DNA from: DYRB01 sp963709645
GTDB taxonomy: Bacteria > Pseudomonadota > Gammaproteobacteria > Chromatiales > Chromatiaceae
Reading direction: 5' to 3'
Assembly: GCA_963709645.1 (NCBI GenBank)
Contig: CAVPXP010000003.1
Location: 186,001 to 250,000 of the forward strand
Length of the DNA stretch: 64,000 bases
The translations under genes were made by a program, and so were the position numbers. The notes below the pieces were generated by a model. That model was not told where the DNA came from and made no database searches. It saw only the letters and a program-made list of their open reading frames with translations. Below are positions 8,120 to 16,660 of the stretch, one piece after another (positions within the stretch are counted from its first letter, which is position 1; every line of letters begins with the position of its first letter).

Positions 8120-9940
8120 CTAGCTGATCGCCGCAAGCGCAGGCGGGACCGGCAGGGGCCGAAAAACGCGCCCGGAGCCGCGCAGAAAGCGATTGAAGAA
8201 CTCGAACAGGACCAGTCGGGTGGTCTGGATGGAGACTACCAGGCCCTCAAGCAGGATGATCAACAGGTTACCCAGCACCATGATCAGCAGCCCGGCCCAG
8301 AGGGGTGCGGCGTCTGCCATGGACACAACCGCCGCCGAGAGACTGGCATGGGCCAGGGCGAAGGCCCCGACGCGGGCGAAGGACAGGGTGTTAACCAGGA
8401 TCTGGATTCCGCCCTCCAACAGATGCCCCAAGGCTGTGAGAGCCCCCAGCAGCCGGTGGTGAACCAGGAAGCTCCCGACCAGGTACCAACCTGTCCCCAG
8501 CAGAGGCACCCAGGTGTAATCGGACCCACCGGCCAGCCGGGCGATGAGCCCCAGGTAGAGGACCAGGAACCCCAGATCCACCAATAGCCAGCGGATCAGT
8601 TCGCCGCGCCACAGGGCGCCCAGGCCGGAGAGAAGCTGCCCCAGGCTCAGCAGCCCGACGGCAAAGATCAGGGGTACGGCCAGGACCTGGATGGGGTCCA
8701 GCAGGGGGTGCACCCAGAAGGCAGGGATGAGGTCCTCGCGGCCAAACAAACTGCCAAACAGGAGCCCAAAGACCATGGCCGAAGCCCCCGCCGGGAGCAG
8801 AATGCGGGCCTCCGGGAAACGGTGGGACAAATGCCAACCCAGTGCCAGCAGAATGAGCCCCTGACCTAGGTCCCCAAACATGTAGCCGAACAGTAGAGGC
8901 ACCACGACCGCGAGCACAGGGGTCGGGTCCGCCTCGTCCCCCCCCGGAACGCCAAAGGCCCGCACGAAGGGCTCGAAGGGTTTGAGCCAGGTCGGATTGT
9001 CCAGGACCTGGGGGGGCCTTGCCCCATGCGGAGGGGTGGTCAACCGGACGAGGGCTCGACTGCGACCACCGTCCAGGGCAGCCATGAGGCTGGCCCCGCT
9101 GAGGTCGTCGGTCCAGCCGGTGATCCAGACCAGATGGTCGCTGGCCGCTTCCAGGGCACCAACGTGCTCGGCAAACCAGGCGAGCCAGCCCAATGCCCCC
9201 AGGACGTTATCCAACCCGTAATCCTCGAACAGGTTGTCCAGTTCCGCGTAGAGGTGGACGATGCGCGTGGAAAGGAAGCTGCGACGCGCGCCGATGCGAG
9301 CGACCGACTCCCGAGCGCTGCCTTTGAGCCAGGCTGGACGCTCGATGATTCGGCCCTTCATGGCCTTGAGCTGGTGTTTGACCTGATCGAGCCGGTCAGC
9401 TGGGCCCAGGATCATGTAGCAACGCTCGTCCTGCCATGGGACGCTGCGCGGTATGACCCAGTCGGGAAGCTTGGGATCCAGGTCACCCGGAAGGATGGTG
9501 CAGAAGGTCCCGAGCACCGGCCCGGTCTGGGTAACCAGGGCGAAATCCAGCGGGCCTTCCGCAACTTTGGTCAGGATCTGGCCCAGCCACTTGAGGCCAG
9601 TCAGCTCCTCCTCGCAGGCCTGGAGGGTGTCGATGAGCGGGCCAGCCTCCCGCCGCCAGGCATGGATCCGGGCCAGACCCCGCTCCATGGCGACCGCGGG
9701 GGGCTCCACGAGGGGCTTGCGCCGCAGCACCCCGCGCGCCCAGTAGCGCTGGTAGCGGGCGTAGAGCTCCGCATACTCCGCCAGGCCGGCGGCCAGTTCC
9801 GCAATGGGAAAGTGGGTTGGGGCTCGCTCCCGGACCTCGACCTCGACGGCCCCCGTGGCGGCCAACTCGGCCACCGTGTGCACACCCTCGCTGCGCGGGC
9901 ACAGGACCTCGAACCACCGGGTGGAGGCGGGGCGCAACAT
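8120..9940 (-). CDS. A/V-type ATPase subunit I (a), operon 1
   Basis: Membrane stator subunit that forms the ion half-channels against the K ring. The 606-aa product has a soluble N-terminal half with coiled coil and about seven C-terminal membrane helices. Signature segments include VPLLFGYMFGDLGQGLIL and MVFGLLFGSLFGRED, then VNTLSFARVGAFALAHASL with the essential arginine region, and LEGLVVSIQTTRLVLFEFFNRF with the second Arg. Its start overlaps the stop of the upstream gene (TGATG). Length is slightly below the usual 620-660 aa. Assignment is secure. Confidence 0.95.
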   Translation of the reverse strand: MLRPASTRWFEVLCPRSEGVHTVAELAATGAVEVEVRERAPTHFPIAELAAGLAEYAELYARYQRYWARGVLRRKPLVEPPAVAMERGLARIHAWRREAGPLIDTLQACEEELTGLKWLGQILTKVAEGPLDFALVTQTGPVLGTFCTILPGDLDPKLPDWVIPRSVPWQDERCYMILGPADRLDQVKHQLKAMKGRIIERPAWLKGSARESVARIGARRSFLSTRIVHLYAELDNLFEDYGLDNVLGALGWLAWFAEHVGALEAASDHLVWITGWTDDLSGASLMAALDGGRSRALVRLTTPPHGARPPQVLDNPTWLKPFEPFVRAFGVPGGDEADPTPVLAVVVPLLFGYMFGDLGQGLILLALGWHLSHRFPEARILLPAGASAMVFGLLFGSLFGREDLIPAFWVHPLLDPIQVLAVPLIFAVGLLSLGQLLSGLGALWRGELIRWLLVDLGFLVLYLGLIARLAGGSDYTWVPLLGTGWYLVGSFLVHHRLLGALTALGHLLEGGIQILVNTLSFARVGAFALAHASLSAAVVSMADAAPLWAGLLIMVLGNLLIILLEGLVVSIQTTRLVLFEFFNRFLRGSGRVFRPLPVPPALAAIS

Positions 9941-10698
9941 CAGGCTGCCTCCCTTAAAGGGAACAGGGCGCGCTGCATCAGGGCGGCCCGCAGGCGCTCA
10001 AGGTCGAGGGCAATCAGGGCGATGAAGGCGAAGGCGGCGGCCGGCTGCAGCGGCAGACGATGGAAATCCAGCCGCAGCCGCTCGCGCAGCTCGCGGCGCA
10101 GTGGCCAGGCGGCGTCGCTGCCCGCCCGGGCAAACGCCTGGGCGTGACGCAGGACCGCCGCTGCCAGATGCTCCAGGTTGATCAGAAAGCGCCTGTCACA
10201 GGCCGGCCACAGGCGTTGCCACTCCGCCCGCCAGGCAGCGGCCAATCCCTCTGGAGGAACCAACAAGGCGCCCGCCCCAGAGGCGATCAGGGCAGTCGGA
10301 TCAAAGGCACCGTCGCTCCTCCGCAGGGGGTGCAGGGCGCCGTCGCGGTCCACCCAGGGTGGCAGGGCATTGCCACGGGCAGCATGAGCCAGGAGTGGCA
10401 GCAGGGGGAACCACCGCAGCCAGGAGAAGGCCGCGCGCCACGGCTTCGGCATCCAGAGTGCCACTTGATCGACGCCATCCGACCAGATCGTCCGCAGCCC
10501 CCGGTCCAGGTCATGAGCATCGCTCAGGGCAGAAAAACCCTTGACCCAGATGCGCAGGGCCCCCTCGCGGGCCTCCTCCAAGAAGATGCCCAGGGTGCGC
10601 GCCCCAGCCAGACGCTGCCAGTCGTCCTCCCCGGGGAGGTCGCCGTAGCGAGCCTGGATACGGGCCTGTGCATAGGCAAATGGGCAAGGGTAGGTCAA
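9940..10698 (-). CDS. Probable A/V-type ATPase subunit C (d-like), operon 1
   Basis: A 252-aa protein in the place where subunit C (the socket joining the rotor shaft to the ring) sits in operon 2. Start and stop overlap both neighbours (ATGA with the G/H-like gene, TGATG with subunit I). It begins with AYAQARIQARYGDLPGEDDW, similar to the A-x-x-R-x-R-x-L opening of bacterial C/NtpC proteins. It contains many leucine and alanine helices and several Trp residues. It is about 100 aa shorter than the 354-aa operon 2 copy and only weakly alike, so the assignment leans on context. A lineage-specific assembly factor is possible. Confidence 0.6.
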   Translation of the reverse strand: MTYPCPFAYAQARIQARYGDLPGEDDWQRLAGARTLGIFLEEAREGALRIWVKGFSALSDAHDLDRGLRTIWSDGVDQVALWMPKPWRAAFSWLRWFPLLPLLAHAARGNALPPWVDRDGALHPLRRSDGAFDPTALIASGAGALLVPPEGLAAAWRAEWQRLWPACDRRFLINLEHLAAAVLRHAQAFARAGSDAAWPLRRELRERLRLDFHRLPLQPAAAFAFIALIALDLERLRAALMQRALFPLREAA

Positions 10699-11075
10699 GA
10701 CGCGCCCCCCAGGATTTCTCCGACCAGGGTCTCCAGGGCCCGGGCAAGGGGTTCCGGGATGGTCGCCCCGTCATGCGAGACGTCGCCGGACAGGCCCTCC
10801 GGACCCACGTCGATCCCTGGGTCCGGCGGCACCTCAGCCAATTCGGAAAGGGCACGGGCAACGGCGGCATCGGCGATCCGATGGGCGGACTTGATGCGGG
10901 CCTCGCTCCGCCCGGAAAGCGCACGCGCCCGTCCCTCGGCCTGAGCGATGATGCGGGCCGCCTCCGCGCGGCACTCCGCGACAGCCAGACGGGCGTCTCG
11001 CTCGGCCGCCAGCACCCGGTTCATGGCTTCGTCTACCGAGACTTGTCCAACTTGAGCCTTGTCGCCGCTGGTCAT
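10695..11075 (-). CDS. Peripheral-stalk G/H-like subunit, ATPase operon 1
   Basis: A 126-aa, strongly alpha-helical protein with an Ala/Arg/Glu-rich central segment (VDEAMNRVLAAERDARLAVA onward to about residue 75). This fits the coiled coil of the H/G peripheral-stalk subunit that pairs with E. The C-terminal 50 residues, with EPLARALETLVGEILG, look like a short amphipathic tail. It is the first recognised gene of operon 1, and its stop overlaps the start of the next gene. The AGAGGGATAACGC sequence upstream gives a ribosome-binding site. Primary sequence alone would not identify it. Confidence 0.65.
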   Translation of the reverse strand: MTSGDKAQVGQVSVDEAMNRVLAAERDARLAVAECRAEAARIIAQAEGRARALSGRSEARIKSAHRIADAAVARALSELAEVPPDPGIDVGPEGLSGDVSHDGATIPEPLARALETLVGEILGGAS

Positions 11076-11078
11076 GCG

Positions 11079-11384
11079 TTATCCCTCTTGCCTGACACGC
11101 AGAACACAGTCCTCGCTGACGAGCAGCGTAAAGACCCTATCGGTCCCCCGCACCCTCGCCCCGAGCACTTCGGCGATGATGCCGGCATTGGGCACAGCCT
11201 GATTTCTGCCAGCCGCGAAGCCGATTGCGCGGACTTTTGGCTGCCGTCGGTGCAACGGTATGTCGGTATGCACGGAGACGTTGTCGTGCTTGAAGCCGCC
11301 GACGATATCGGACCGCCGAGCGACGCCTGCCTGGCCTGACAGCACGACAAGAACCAACGCCAAAAGGACTCGCCTCGTGTGCAC
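11079..11384 (-). CDS. Small predicted exported protein at the head of ATPase operon 1
   Basis: A 101-aa reading frame that ends 3 bp before the G/H-like gene, as if it were the operon's first gene. It begins MHTRRVLLALVLVVLSGQAGVARR, which looks like a signal peptide. The mature part ends with FTLLVSEDCVLRVRQEG. I do not recognise the family. Spacing and the signal-like start favour a real gene, but the plus-strand operon has no equivalent and base composition cannot exclude a chance frame. Confidence 0.4.
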   Translation of the reverse strand: MHTRRVLLALVLVVLSGQAGVARRSDIVGGFKHDNVSVHTDIPLHRRQPKVRAIGFAAGRNQAVPNAGIIAEVLGARVRGTDRVFTLLVSEDCVLRVRQEG

Positions 11385-11663
11385 TTCGGGTCCCGGTTGA
11401 CCCCGTCTGAAACAGCTCGACGGGTGGGGGCTTGTGCGGAGCCTTGGAGATTCGCGGTGGCGCTGAGCTTAAGATCCGCGCGGAACGCACCACACGCTGC
11501 CAGTCTAGCACCCCATCAGCGGATCGGTGGGGACAAAGCGGGCCAGGGTTGATGTCAGTCAAGCCGAAGCCGGACCAGAGTCGGGCTCAACACAGGTGCG
11601 GGCATTTTTCCCGCGCTTCCCTTAAGCTACGCCCCCCACGTAAGGTTTAGCGAGACAATCACA
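11385..11663. promoter_or_regulatory. Divergent spacer between the two ATPase operons
   Basis: This 279-bp spacer must hold the promoters for both ATPase operons unless transcription starts inside the 101-aa frame. I see no clear -35/-10 pair. The stretch GCATTTTTCCCGCGCTTCCC near 11603 and the AT-richer part beside 11640-11660 are the only departures from the high GC of the region. Nothing else is recognisable here. Confidence 0.4.
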
Positions 11664-11981
11664 GTGGACGATACCCTCCAGAGACTGCTCGACGCGGAGG
11701 TGCGCGCCGAGAAGTTGGCACAGCAGGCTGAGGCCGAGCAGGAGCAAGTCATACAGGGCGCCATGCAAGAGGCCCGCGCCGAGGAAGCGCGCTTCGTCGC
11801 GCGCATCCCGGATCTGCACCGCGGTTACATCACCAAGGCCCAGGAGCGCGCCGAGCAGACGGTCGCGGAACTAAAGCGCCGCTACGACGAGCGCCACGTC
11901 CAACTGCGCAACCAGGCCGAGGAGCGTGAGGAAGAGGCCTTGGCGGCCGCCTTCCAGGTCCTGGTCTCCCCCGAGCTGTGA
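11664..11981 (+). CDS. Peripheral-stalk G/H-like subunit, ATPase operon 2
   Basis: A 105-aa protein predicted to be one continuous coiled coil: LQRLLDAEVRAEKLAQQAEA at the start and a charged helix to residue 95. This is the hallmark of the G/H stalk subunit that dimerises with E. The start codon is GTG. The central GYITKAQERAEQTVAELKRR segment is typical of the G family. It is the first gene of the plus-strand operon and has no sequence resemblance to the operon 1 copy beyond helicity. Confidence 0.75.
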   Translation: MDDTLQRLLDAEVRAEKLAQQAEAEQEQVIQGAMQEARAEEARFVARIPDLHRGYITKAQERAEQTVAELKRRYDERHVQLRNQAEEREEEALAAAFQVLVSPEL

Positions 11982-12072
11982 CGCCCGGACGGCCCCCCAC
12001 CGGTCAAGCCCCGCGACCTCGGCCCTGCCCGCCCCAGTCGCCGCGCCCCGGCCAAACCCAGCGGATCGCATC

Positions 12073-13137
12073 ATGAGCCAAGCCGCCGCCCAGGCTTACC
12101 TCAACACCCGTGTTTCGGTGATGTCCACGCGCCTGTTCCAGCCTGGACAGTTGGCGGAGCTGGCGCAGTTGAGCCTCCCGGAGCTTGCGGAGCGCTATGG
12201 CCTGGCCGCGCTGCTGGACGAGCAAGTCACCGCCCGCGCCAAGGGCCGCGCCGTCGAGCAAGGACTGATCCAGCTCTTGCTCTCCGAGTTGACGATCCTG
12301 GCGCGACCCATGTCCGCCACCGAGCGGGCCCTGGTGATGGCCTGGGCGCGCAAATACGCCCTGTTCAACCTGAAGACGCTGATCCGCGGCAAGCTCTACG
12401 ACCTGGACCAGAAAGAGATCCGCGAGAACCTCTACGACCTGCCGCCCAACGTGAGACTCTCGCACCAGGAGCTGTTCCGCGCCGAGAACGTCCTGGAACT
12501 GCTGCGCCAGCTCGAACAGGGACCGCATGCCCTGATCGCGCGCCAGGCGCGCGAGGCCTACGAGCAACGCCGAGAGCCGTTCGCCCTGGAGGCGGCCATC
12601 GACCAGCGTTACTACGCCGGGCTGGCGCGCCTGGTGATGCAATTTCACGACGCCAATCTCCAACCCGTGCGGCACCTGGTCGGCACCCTGCTCGACCGTG
12701 AGGACCTCCAGTGCCTGGTGCGGTTCCGCTTCTCCTACCGGCTCTCGCCCTCCGAGACTTTCTATCAGTTGGTGCCCTCCTCGCGCCTGCTACACCGCGA
12801 GCGACTGCTGGAGCTGGTCAATTTGGAAACCCTTGAACAGGTCATCGATGCGCTGCCGCAACCCCTCAACAGCCTGCTCGCGGGCTGCGGCAACCTGATC
12901 GACGTACAGCAGCGCCTCCACCACTACATGGCCGCCGAGGCCCGCCGGATCCTCGGACAAAGCTCCTCGGGAGTAGCCCGCGCCCTGGCCTATCTGATCC
13001 TACGCGAGTCGCAGTTGCGCTCGCTGTTCTCCCTGACTCAGGGTCAGTTGCTGGACCTGCCGATCCAGTTCGTCGAGATCGCGGTGGGCCTGACCGACCC
13101 GATCTGCCCGGCCGGGACCATGGCCAAGGCGGCCTGA
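12073..13137 (+). CDS. A/V-type ATPase subunit C (d-like), operon 2
   Basis: The socket subunit between rotor shaft and proteolipid ring (354 aa, normal length). It starts AQAYLNTRVSVMSTRLFQPGQ, the conserved opening of bacterial C subunits. It also has the family-type segments KTLIRGKLYDLDQKEIRENLY and QRLHHYMAAEARRIL. The ATG at 12073 is chosen because homology begins there; an in-frame upstream ATG at 11926 would overlap the previous gene. The 91 bp between the stalk gene and this start holds no other gene. Confidence 0.85.
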   Translation: MSQAAAQAYLNTRVSVMSTRLFQPGQLAELAQLSLPELAERYGLAALLDEQVTARAKGRAVEQGLIQLLLSELTILARPMSATERALVMAWARKYALFNLKTLIRGKLYDLDQKEIRENLYDLPPNVRLSHQELFRAENVLELLRQLEQGPHALIARQAREAYEQRREPFALEAAIDQRYYAGLARLVMQFHDANLQPVRHLVGTLLDREDLQCLVRFRFSYRLSPSETFYQLVPSSRLLHRERLLELVNLETLEQVIDALPQPLNSLLAGCGNLIDVQQRLHHYMAAEARRILGQSSSGVARALAYLILRESQLRSLFSLTQGQLLDLPIQFVEIAVGLTDPICPAGTMAKAA

Positions 13138-13156
13138 CCACACAGGTGATGCGCCA

Positions 13157-15058
13157 ATGTTGAGCCCGCCCCCGATGAAACACGTTCGCCTGCTGATCCT
13201 CACCGAGGACCTGCCGCAGGCCTCCGTGACCCTGGCCGAGACCGGGAGTTTCCACCCTGACGCCAGGTCTCCGGTCGAGACCGAGTTCGTCAATGTCCCC
13301 GGGCGCCGTTATCACGACCTGTTTCAGCAGGCCCGTTCGCGGCTGGACAAGATCGCCAAGCTCGCGCCGCTGCCCCAGACCCCGGAGATCGACACCGTCC
13401 GCGTGGTGGGTGCGGAAGAACTGGATGCGCTCAACCAGTGGCTCGGCGGCCTCTGGGCGGAGGCGTTCCAGTACGAGGAGCAATTGCGCCATCTGGACGA
13501 GGAGGAGCGCTCCCTCAAGGAGCAGGAGTCGGCCCTGGCCAACTTCGCAAACCTCAACATCGATCTCAGCATGTTGCGCACCAAAACGCGCTTCCTGGAC
13601 TTCTACATCGGCAGTGTGCCGCGGGACAATGTCCGCCAGCTCGACGGGGCCGTGGGCCTAGCCAAGCACATCCTGTTCACCTACATGGTCACCGGCGACC
13701 ACGCCCATGTGATCATCGTCGGGCAACCGGGTGGCGCCCAGGAGGCCCAGCTCGGCGCCGTGCTCACCGCCGCCGGCTTCCAGCACCTGCCCATCCCGCA
13801 GGGGCTGGACAGTGAGCCTCAGGAGCTCCGCCGCCAAATCGAGGAGCGGCGCAAGGGCCTGATCGAAGAGCGCGGGACGCTGCGACGGCGCATCGGTGCC
13901 TGGGCCGACGACAACGCCGAGCGCCGCCTGGATGCCGAGCGTGCCCTGATCCTGGCCGAGCCCTTCGTCGCCCTTGACCCCAGCATCCGCAGCGCCGGGC
14001 ACCTCGCCTGCCTGTGCGGCTGGGTCCCGGCCAGGGACCTGGCCAAGCTGGAGGCCCGCCTACGCCAGGCCCTGACCCTCCCATTCCAACTGGACGCTCG
14101 CAAACCCAGGCCGGACGAGCGCGCCCTGGTCCCCTCGGTGGCAACCAAGAGCCGACTGCTCGAACCCTTCGCCCTGCTGGTCAAGCAATACGGTATTCCC
14201 CAGTATGGGGAGATCGACCCGACGCCGCTCTTCGCAATCACCTTCCTCCTCATGTTCGGCATGATGTTCGGCGACCTGGGCCATGGCGCGGTGATCGCCC
14301 TGACCGCCTGGTGGGCGCGGCGCCGCATCCCGCACTTCTACCTCTTCGGGGTATTCGCTGGGATCTCGTCCATGAGCTTCGGCCTGCTCTTCGGCAGCGT
14401 CTTCGGCTACGAGGACATCCTGCCGGCCCTGTGGATGTCTCCCCTCCACAACCCGATTCTGATGCTCAAGGTGGCCCTCGGCTGGGGGATCGCCTTCATC
14501 ATCGTCGCCTGCCTCCTGGGGATCTACAACCGGCTCGCCATCGGCAATAGGGTCGGCGCCCTGTTCGGGCAGCACGGCGTCGTCAACCTGCTGTTCTACC
14601 TGGCGTTTCTATGGGGCGGCTACCGCCTGGCCCAGACCGGCGTATTCGGCACCCTGCCCGCCCTGTTGATCATCAGCTCCCTCTTTGCCCTGGCGGTCTT
14701 CCAGTGGCGTCACCTCGATGCGCCCACCGGAGAGAAGGTGCTCGTGGTCCTCATCGAAACCCTGGACACGGTGATCGTCTATCTGTCCAATACGCTGTCG
14801 TTCCTGCGGGTCTCGGCCTTCAGCCTCAACCACGTCGCCCTGTCCCTCGCGGTCTTCACCTTGGCGGACATGATGGGGGCCTTCGGTCATGTGGTGACCG
14901 TCATCTTCGGCAACGTCTTCGTCCTCGTGCTCGAAGGCGGCATCGTCATGATTCAGGTGATGCGTCTCCAGTATTACGAGGGCTTCTCCCGCTATTTCTC
15001 GGGGGACGGTCACGCGTTCACGCCCTTGCGGTTGCGGCGGGGGCCAGCATCCCCATGA
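13157..15058 (+). CDS. A/V-type ATPase subunit I (a), operon 2
   Basis: Membrane stator subunit (633 aa). It has a soluble coiled-coil N-terminal half, then membrane helices with TFLLMFGMMFGDLGHGAVI and MSFGLLFGSVFGYEDILP. VYLSNTLSFLRVSAFSLNHV and IVMIQVMRLQYYEGFSRYF follow, and each of these last two holds a conserved Arg of the ion path. Compared with operon 1 the channel helix reads LRVSAFSLNHVALS rather than ARVGAFALAHASLS. That is a real difference in the residues lining the half-channels. It follows subunit C by 19 bp; the TGATG-type coupling of operon 1 is absent here. Confidence 0.95.
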   Translation: MLSPPPMKHVRLLILTEDLPQASVTLAETGSFHPDARSPVETEFVNVPGRRYHDLFQQARSRLDKIAKLAPLPQTPEIDTVRVVGAEELDALNQWLGGLWAEAFQYEEQLRHLDEEERSLKEQESALANFANLNIDLSMLRTKTRFLDFYIGSVPRDNVRQLDGAVGLAKHILFTYMVTGDHAHVIIVGQPGGAQEAQLGAVLTAAGFQHLPIPQGLDSEPQELRRQIEERRKGLIEERGTLRRRIGAWADDNAERRLDAERALILAEPFVALDPSIRSAGHLACLCGWVPARDLAKLEARLRQALTLPFQLDARKPRPDERALVPSVATKSRLLEPFALLVKQYGIPQYGEIDPTPLFAITFLLMFGMMFGDLGHGAVIALTAWWARRRIPHFYLFGVFAGISSMSFGLLFGSVFGYEDILPALWMSPLHNPILMLKVALGWGIAFIIVACLLGIYNRLAIGNRVGALFGQHGVVNLLFYLAFLWGGYRLAQTGVFGTLPALLIISSLFALAVFQWRHLDAPTGEKVLVVLIETLDTVIVYLSNTLSFLRVSAFSLNHVALSLAVFTLADMMGAFGHVVTVIFGNVFVLVLEGGIVMIQVMRLQYYEGFSRYFSGDGHAFTPLRLRRGPASP

Positions 15059-15195
15059 CCCGAATCCCAGCCACCCGGCGATCCCGCGGGGCTCGGGATG
15101 GACCGGACTCCCACCCGACCTGACCTGACCCTAACGGACCCGATCCATCCCGGTTTTTCGGATGGCCACGAACACCCACAACCCAGGAGCATTCC

Positions 15196-15642
15196 ATGTA
15201 CTGGCTCGTCGCCCTCATGTCCTTCGCCATCCTCGGCCTGATCGTCTCCGGCATCGTTCTCGAATTCCGCCCTAACTTGAGCCTGCGCGCCCGCCGCTGG
15301 TACAAGCCCGCGATGGGGATGCAACTCGTCGCCTTCATCGGGGCCGAGCTCGGGCTCTTGCTCCTGGGTGTTTCCGACGCCATGGCCCAGGCCGAGGTGG
15401 TCACCGCCACCGTCACCGAGATTTCCACCGGCATGGGCCTGGCCATGCTTGGCGTGGGCATCCCAACCGGGCTGTCTACCATCGGCGCCGGTATCGCGGT
15501 CGGGCCCATCGGCGCTGCGTCCCTGGCCGCCGTCATGGAACGTCCGGAGGCACTCGGCCGCACCCTGATCTTCCTCGGCCTCGCGGAAGGTATTGCGATC
15601 TATGGCCTGGTCATGAGCATCCTGCTGCTCAACAAGATCTAA
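15196..15642 (+). CDS. A/V-type ATPase membrane ring subunit K, operon 2
   Basis: Proteolipid of the rotor ring (148 aa). Two extra N-terminal helices (residues 3-22 and 40-60) precede the hairpin with GPIGAASLAAVMERPEALGR and FLGLAEGIAIYG. Glu131 is the likely ion-binding residue. The second helix carries Glu51 in GAELGLLLLG, so a further intramembrane carboxylate exists. The operon 1 ring subunit is 32 residues shorter and lacks this pair of helices. A 137-bp gap with no gene separates it from subunit I. Confidence 0.94.
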   Translation: MYWLVALMSFAILGLIVSGIVLEFRPNLSLRARRWYKPAMGMQLVAFIGAELGLLLLGVSDAMAQAEVVTATVTEISTGMGLAMLGVGIPTGLSTIGAGIAVGPIGAASLAAVMERPEALGRTLIFLGLAEGIAIYGLVMSILLLNKI

Positions 15643-15661
15643 CCGCCGCGGAGACCGCCAA

Positions 15662-16018
15662 ATGAGCGCCGACGCCGAGTACGGCCAGCCGACACGGATG
15701 TTATTCCTGGGCGACGACAGCCTGGCAGACGGCTTCCGCCTGATCGGCTTCGAGACCTTCCCCAGCCCGGAGCCCTCGGAGCTCGAACGGGTCTTCCGCG
15801 ACCTGATCCGGGCCCAGACCAAGGCCTTCGTCATCGTCGATGACCGCCTCATGGCGCAGGACATACCGACCTTAGCGCAGGTGCGCCGCGAGGGCGGACG
15901 CATCGTCGTGGTGGCCATTCCGGCCCTGAAGGACCCGCCCAAGCTTACCAGTGAGGTCGCCCAGCGCCTGCAGGCCCTGTTCGGCACCACGGCCATGACT
16001 TCTCGGGAGACATCGTGA
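15662..16018 (+). CDS. A/V-type ATPase subunit F, operon 2
   Basis: Small central-stalk subunit (118 aa). MLFLGDDSLADGFRLIGFETF at residues 13-33 matches the conserved F motif, and KAFVIVDDRLM and RIVVVAIPALKDPP supply the alternating strands of the Rossmann-like fold. Its stop overlaps the GTG start of subunit E (GTGA). The first 12 residues extend beyond the operon 1 homologue. Confidence 0.87.
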   Translation: MSADAEYGQPTRMLFLGDDSLADGFRLIGFETFPSPEPSELERVFRDLIRAQTKAFVIVDDRLMAQDIPTLAQVRREGGRIVVVAIPALKDPPKLTSEVAQRLQALFGTTAMTSRETS

Positions 16019-16656
16019 ATCAGGTACAAGAACTCGAACGGGCCATCCTGGCCCGCGCCGAGCGCCTCGCGGGCGAGTTTCGCGATCGCGCCCAGCGCCG
16101 TCGCGACAGCATTCTGCGCGAGGCCGCCGAGCGCCTGCGCCTGCGCGAGCAGCGCGAGGAGGCCATCGCCAAGGCACTCGGCGAGCGCACCTTCCGTCAG
16201 CAGGTCCAGGCCAGCGAGCTCAAGCTCCAGAGCCAGGTCGACCGGATGCGCTGGAATCTGGTCCGGGACGTAGAGCGCCGCCTGAAGGTCGAGATGCAGA
16301 ACCTGATGGAGGAGGAGACCAGCTACGTCGCCTTGCTCCAAGACCTGCTTGCCGCTGCCGCAGGCCAGATCGAGGACGCGGAGCTGGTCGTCGAGGTCAA
16401 TGCCGCCGACCACAAGCGCCTCATGGCGACCTGGGCGACCCTGAGCGAGGCCGCCGCCCCCGGGCGCCGCCTGACCCTGGCCGACGGCGCAATCAACACC
16501 CTGGGCGGGGTCCTGGTGCACAACACCGACAACACCGTGCGCGTCGACAACACCTTCGAGGGACGGCTGGATCGGCTGCGGCCCCGGGTGCAACAGGTCA
16601 TCCTGGAACGGCTGCTGCCCAGCGGCTTCGACACCGGCAACCTCTTCACCGGGTGA
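16015..16656 (+). CDS. A/V-type ATPase subunit E, operon 2
   Basis: Peripheral-stalk subunit (213 aa). A continuous helix rich in Arg/Glu (about residues 5-105) is followed by the globular domain with LADGAINTLGGVLVHNTDNTVRVDNTFEGRLDRL, the conserved C-terminal signature of E subunits. The start codon is GTG and overlaps the end of F by four bases. Subunit A follows after 4 bp. This copy is more canonical than the operon 1 E subunit. Confidence 0.92.
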   Translation: MNQVQELERAILARAERLAGEFRDRAQRRRDSILREAAERLRLREQREEAIAKALGERTFRQQVQASELKLQSQVDRMRWNLVRDVERRLKVEMQNLMEEETSYVALLQDLLAAAAGQIEDAELVVEVNAADHKRLMATWATLSEAAAPGRRLTLADGAINTLGGVLVHNTDNTVRVDNTFEGRLDRLRPRVQQVILERLLPSGFDTGNLFTG

Positions 16657-16660
16657 GACC

